Shown: in pieces, positions 52,201 through 59,300 of the stretch
Layout: the number at the start of each line of letters is the position of its first letter
Position numbering within the stretch: position 1 is the first letter of the stretch
Origin: Gerris lacustris
Lineage: Eukaryota; Arthropoda; Insecta; Hemiptera; Gerridae
Length of the DNA: 64,000 nucleotides
Reading direction: 5' to 3'
NCBI GenBank assembly: GCA_951217055.1
Contig: OX578284.1
Coordinates: 23,185,187 to 23,249,186, forward strand
Notes under the pieces: model-generated
Told to the model about the DNA's origin: nothing
The model's database searches: none
Seen by the model: only the letters and a program-made list of their open reading frames with translations
Position numbers and translations under genes: made by a program

Positions 52201-55200
52201 AGTAGAATAATTAGTTACAAGGGTTTCGTATTTGTATTTATATTTTTAAGTAGATGAACGTAGCTAGAAAATAAAAGAGAGAGAATTTTATTTATTTAAG
52301 TAAGGTGCTGTTATCTTACGGATGCTCGGGTGAACTAATTCCTAGAGCTTCCAACAACAGTCGATAGAGCGCCACACCTCTGTACTACATTACAGTTCTA
52401 CGACGTTAGTTGCGCAAGTTGCACCCAGCCACAAGCCACCAGCTAGAGCTTGAGTAAGGTCAGTGTCAGTTGTTGTTTCTTGTTACATGGTTACTGCAAC
52501 CGTTACCACTACAAATTATATTGATTCATTGACTACAACTGCAGTATTATCGAACAAGTTTAATTTGTATTTTATTTGATTAATATATTGGCTGATACAG
52601 TCAGTTGTAAAACTATTATTGTCAATTCAAATAGAAGCATAGCTAGAATCGGATATTAAATAGTTCGTTTATTTAATAATAACGTCTATATTATAATAAT
52701 GGCGTCGAGGCATGAAAAGGGCGCAATAGGGCAGCACGCCGGCGAAGAAATGGACCAAATGGAACACTATCAGCACTTAAAGAAAACGCACAATTTCATT
52801 CAAGATCAGGTAACTAGATTTATTCATTATTTTAACAGTAAAGATGAGATTTCAAAGAATCACGCTTTAACTATGAATACACAACTGGATATCCTTTGGG
52901 AGAAATATCAGGAGAATCAAAATGAAATCGTACAACTTTTTGATGAAGATAAAATACCACAGGAGGAAGAAGAACATTGTAAGGAGCTAGAAAATAACTA
53001 CTACGATTTAAAATTACGTATTGATGACATTTTAGAAGGATGTAGTGGAGAAAAGGTTGAAAATACTCATATGCCATTTACTCCGTATCAGAAAGACGAA
53101 ACTATTGATAATTTTCTTAATCGACTCGAAACATATTTCACCTTAAATAAAACTTCTGATGATGAAATTAAAAAGCTTATATTTTTAGTCGCTTTGTCAC
53201 CAAAATTGCATCAACTTGTATATGACATAGCTTCACCAAATGACCCTAAAACAATGCAATATAATCTATTGAAATCACGTTTTAGAGAATATCTAAACTC
53301 TCAATCAGATGCAGTTCAAAATTATAAAGCTCATAGATTCTATTAGCTCCATACATTTACATCATAAATATATATATTCATATATATTATATGTAAATGA
53401 ATTGCATAAACTGGCAACTTTTTGCAAATTGCAATGTGCTTACAGCACACACCATTATGCTTTATGTTTCTAAGATTAAAATTCCTAAAAACAACTAAAA
53501 TTTAATATTCCTAAAAAGTATTCTATGACTTGAGTGAGTAACATCTGCATAATAACTTGCAAATAATATTGAATGAATGGAGATAGGCTACATAGAAGAG
53601 GTCAATAGAAAACATTACCTACTTAAAAATTAAACGGGCAAGAATGTTTTAATGAAAATAGAAGAAAGTTATTGTTTTACAAATCTAAGTAAATAGAACC
53701 CAGGACTTTGACCACTTTTAAGATGTTCCGTTCAACCAGATGTTGAACATTTTAAGACTTTTAACAATGTTATAGCTATGCAGAGATGTCATTTTAAGGT
53801 AATAGGTGTTTATATCCAATTTAAATTGTTGGGTTCTGCGAGAAAAACAGATATTTGGAACACGGAATCTTAACAATTTAAAATATAACTTAAACAGCAG
53901 AAATGAAGAGCCAGGATATCTTTTACAGATTTATAAAATAACACAAACAAGAAATTGATGAATACATAGTGAGAATTGAGTGGAACTCAGTACCTTATCT
54001 CTAGAGAGTTCCAAGACCTGCAGGCTTAAAGAATAAACTTTGAATTCAACTATTGTAAGCTATAAAAAAATGTACCCACTCATAATTGGAGAAATACTCA
54101 TAAATAACAAACTTTTCACTATAACAAACTGTTATGATAATTCTACTAACAAAAATTAATATTGGATAAAACTTATATTGACATTAAGAAGATGTTGCCT
54201 TTGTTCGTGAATGGATGAGAGAAGAAAATTTAAGTTACTCAGAATTTAAGCAATTATAAAAGACATTCGATATACAGGGCAGAGCTAGTGTTTATAGTTC
54301 TCAGGGACAAAATCAGTTTTTGTGGGTCCTCTCGTCGAATCGATATTGTGATGAATTGAACCAATTAATCAACAATTTGACACCCCATGATGCTGTGCAT
54401 GGGGACAGCTGTCCTTGCACTCCCTAGCTTTGTCACTGATACAGGGTTTGTGTATGGTTTGGTCCCTTAGGAAATTGTATGCATTTTCTTACGGGTTATT
54501 TAGTAATGTTCTTTTGGGGATTATAATAATATACTCAGAACTTATAAATTACAAACTAATGCCAATTTTGATTGGTTAATTGATAAATATTGTGGAAATA
54601 TCAAAGAATCTACCTGGAATTAAATAAGTTTCCAACACAAAAAGTGGAGTTAAATTTTTAGAAATTCAAAAATATTGTAAAAATTTAAGCAGCCTGGACT
54701 TGATGAAGAGAAGACAACATTTTAAAGCAGAAGAAGTCAAAAAACCAAGACAAAGAAATTTCAAGTGAGGAATAGACTTCACGCCAAGAGCTACATAGCA
54801 GGATCTGTATCTGGATGAAGAAATTTCAGAAGGTTCATGGCAATGCAGTCACATTTATAGACTAAAGGGTGGTATTGTAATGGAGAAGGGATTAAATATA
54901 TTAATTTGGTCTGATAGGAAATTGCATTTTCCTATGGGATCAAATCAAACGCAACTCCTTGAATATGTATAATTATTATATTTAGTATTTATTTATTTTT
55001 TATAAGGATTATAATTATATAATATTAATATAGTTAACCGATTAAGTTATCATCTAAATTAGTTGTTTCTTCTGAGATTTTGTTAAAACTTACTCATGTT
55101 GAATAAACCTTTAAAGAGCAAAATCAACTTATTGATATAAAAGTGTAAAACTGTATTCCTGCCAGGTAAACCGGAGCGTGTGTGCTATCATAACTATGAT

Positions 55201-56308
55201 GAACCATGTGATGACATAATAGCACACATGATCCTGTTAATCTATCAGGTAAAAAATTGTATGGCCGGCTTAATATGGATTTAATATAGGCCAGTTTCAA
55301 CCCTTCTCGTCCTATTTTATATAAGTACTGATAATGAGTAAAGTTTTCGAAACTGGTTCTATAGAAATATCAGCAACTATATTTGCTCTATAGATCCGGT
55401 GTGTACTGTTAATTATTATAAATTAATACAATCTTATCGCATAGCTTGAAATCAGATCAAATATTTTTGTAAAGGTTTGAAAAAAGATAAAAAAGCTTTG
55501 TAAATGGTTGAAATCAGATTGACTAGTTTTGTAAATGGTTTTAAACAGATTGAATAATTTTGTAAACTATCGTAAACAGATATAATAGTTATGTAAACGG
55601 CTGTAAACAGATTAAATAGTTTTGTAAACTGTCGTAAACAATATAATAGTTATGTGGTCTTTTTTATGTAAATCGTAGGATTTTTGTGGGTCGTTAAAGG
55701 GTTTTTTAATAAATTTTTCGTTCACACTTTTGTCATTAATGTTTGGCTATATTTTGCCCCTCTCCGAGGCATAGACGTGCCTCAAAACATCATTACATTA
55801 AAAGTGTGAACAAAAAATGTATTCAAAAACCCTTTAACGACCCACAAAAATCCTACGATATAATAGTTATGCAAACGGCTGTAAACAGATTGTATAGTTT
55901 TTTAAATGGTTTTGTAATCTGAAAACAGTTTACTTATTTATTAAAAGATTTATAAAATTATTTGGCCAGGGGTTCCCAAAACGTTTTAAGTAGAGGGCCA
56001 CTTCAGCAGCATATTATGTTATATTACTATTTAGTATTATTCCATCAACCAAGCATATACTAGTATACAATTCTAATAAATACATTGAACACAAATGAAA
56101 TTCGAAACAAATATAGATAATATACAACTATGGCCCTTTTTTCATAGTTTGGGGACCCCTGGACTAGACTATAAATGTAGCATTTTGGAAAAAGAAATGT
56201 CCCTGTAATTTAATTACACATTTTGGATTTAAGTAATTAACATCTTAAAGTTTTGAGGCCTCAAAATGTATGCCCTTCAAAATTCATCAATAAAAATTAA
56301 AATACTTG

Positions 56309-56347
<39 letters not shown>

Positions 56348-59300
56348 CTGATTTTGTTTCTGATTTCAACTTGGAGTTTTCTTAATTTTTCCACGTATTT
56401 AGCCATTAAAGTGAAATAAGTTTCTGCGTTGGTGGCATTCGGTGTCAATTTAACATTGCTTAAAATGGCTTTCTCACTGTAACAAAAAAAAATAAATAAT
56501 TTAAGCTGCTTTAATTTCAGTAGACATATAATGGTTATTACATGTAACAAGTCAGAGATTATAAGTTGTAAAGAACATGTTCTTGAAAACATTATTTTTA
56601 ATTTTTAAATAAAAATATCTAAACAATTATTTTGCCTTTTTAATTTATTATTATTGTCACATCTTCTATTAGACTTCAGCAACAGTATAGAAATTACTAA
56701 GCGATAGTAACAAGCTTTAAGTGGGCTGCAGTTAATATCTGCTGTAGGCACCTACACACTAACTAGAATGATGCTAACTAAATTGTCAGCAGCAAAATTG
56801 TTAATAATATGTGAAATTGTTAACAATATTATGTTACCCATATAACCTAGTTTTAAAACGAATTGATGATAGCATTTATGTTTCATTGCTGAAAACAAAT
56901 ATGTTGTACAAAAGTTATTTGGGTTATTTCAACCTTCGTATTTTTTTTTTTTAAATTAGAAATAATCGTAGTTTTTTTCACTGCTACCATGTCTTTATGG
57001 CCTCCCTAGTAACTTCCCTTTGTATGCATGCATAATCACCAACATTTCCAATAATATTGATCTTTAAAAAATCACTTGAATCTAGGGAGTGAGATTCAAG
57101 TCTTGTTAATGAGAAGCTTAATAAATTAATTAATAAAATATTATTAATAATATAGCTTAGTAAAATATTTGTTTATAAACTAATTTAATTGAGCTCTTAT
57201 GAAGCAAAATCACATTTGGTCCGTTAAAAAAATTACAAATCTTGCTCCCAAATATAATTATTATAAGTACATTACAAGTCAACATTTAGAGGATTGTGAT
57301 AAGGAGTGGTCACGACTTGAAGTAAATCAACTTAAAAAAGACAAAAATAGTTCAAATAAAATGTAAAATATGACTGTTTCATCAAGATTCTCACTCCCTA
57401 AGTGAATGGAATTTGTCTATTAGACTAGGGAGTGAGGTTTTAGTGCCAAATGAGATATTATGTGAACAGGGATGCCTTTAGGTTGATCCAGCTTATGTCC
57501 AAGATTGCATTCTAAAAACTGAACTACAAATTAAAAGCAATACTAAAAAAATCAGTTTCCTTCATTCAATTATAAAGGTCTAGGGAGTGAGGTTGAATAA
57601 AAATACTCGTTAACATTCAGTACTAAACCACCATAAAAGATAAGAAGCCCTGGATCCAGCATGTTGAATTAGTGATTAGTGTTGCCTATTTATGAAGCTA
57701 GAGCAACAAATATTCCTTCTCTACAAGTTTGGAGGTCATTTTTAAAAAGTTCTAGGGAGTGAGGTAGAAACCTTGTGACACATATAAAATGTGCTTTTTA
57801 GTAAGCTAATAAGCAGAAATTAACCCTTTTGGGTCACTTTATGGAAAATACAGGTGAACCTCTCGTTATGTTTAGTTGATCGTCTGTAGATAGGTTGGTG
57901 GTTGACATTTTTTGTTAGGCCACTTTAGACGATTAACTTGGTTCTCAACCATGTTGTCATTATACAGTGTTGATCGTCTGTGGATAGGTTGGTGGTTGAC
58001 ATTTTTTGTTTGGCCACTTTAGACGATTAACTTGGTTCTCAACCATTTTGTCATTATGCAGTGTTGATCGTCTGTGGATAGGTTGGTGGTTGACATTTTT
58101 TGTTAGGCCGCTTTGGACGATTAACTTTGTTCTCAACCAGGTTGTCATTATGCCGTGTGGATAGGTTGGTGGTTGACATTTTATTTTGCAGGTTGGAGTA
58201 AAATAAATAAAACTTTTAATTTTTGTGGGAGGAGCCTCTTCATGTAATTCATGATAATAACGAGGTACAGCACTTATTTTAAATCCTATTATTCACTCAT
58301 TTTAAATCCAAAAAAAATCTAACCTAACAAATTTGAACATACTGTAGATTCAGTAGATAACTATTTGTAAAAAGTAATGTCTGTGTAACACTGTTGTCAA
58401 CTATGTTAACTACCAAGTTGGTCGTCTATGGCTGCTTAAAATAAAAAGTGGCATACTAAAAATATATATCTATTCCATAAACTTACTTGTTTGAGATTTC
58501 GCTGAAGCGGTCCCAGCCTCTAGTAATGTTTTCGTAAAATGTCCTTAGTGTGGGCCAGAAGACAAATGTACCATTGAGTAAGTCAGCTCCGATAGAACTG
58601 TGTTTGACAAAGCTAAGGTACTTTTCATGCGGTAATGATCCTCGTCCAAAATAATTGATTCCGTATACCATTGAAACGCCTGTGTGTTCAATGCATTTGA
58701 GAAGATTCTTCAGGACGATCAGGAATCTGGAAAAAAGTGTTAAAGGCTTCAAATTAATTTTAATAATTCATAAATTTTTGATAATCTAATTATCCTTCTC
58801 TGTAACAATTAGACTTCCATTTTAAAACTCAGATAATTTTACAAACTTTTATGACACATTATATAATTCTTTGACATCGTCGAAAAATGATGTAATACTG
58901 TAATTGTCGGAGCCTGACATCCTTCCACCCCTATTTATTCATTTATATTTAATTTATCTATTTCTAACAGCGCTTCGGAGACAGTGGTCTTATTCTATTA
59001 CAAACAATGTATATGTGTTTCGTCCGTTTAGTGCTGCCACTTGTAATAGACAATGTAGCCCAGACTGACTACACAGTTGACAGCCGAATCAAGACGAAGT
59101 TAGTCGTTGCTTATAATTTTCGGTTCCTCTCTCCATTTGGCTCTGTAGCCCACAGTAATTATATAAGACTTTGTCAAATAAAATAGTACATTACGCGTCG
59201 AGTGCGGAAAGAAGCATTTAGCATGCGAGTGTGGAGTTTGCGCCCGAGCGATAGCGAGGGTAGTAAAACTACACGAGCAATGCGAAATGCCGTTTTCGCA

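Larger units (their letters stand above)
49454..56347. other. Longest cyclase intron (6.9 kb)
   Basis: Holds a T-tract, a G12 run beside GTGGCGGATTTACG at ~51280 (hAT-like end), the gag-like ORF, a foldback MITE in a tandem array and a hAT MITE. No further exon is seen, and none is needed because exons C and D join in phase. Confidence 0.45.

Noticed and set aside
57960..58148. 62-codon periodic frame
   Set aside because: It is the 94-bp minisatellite read through; no gene features.
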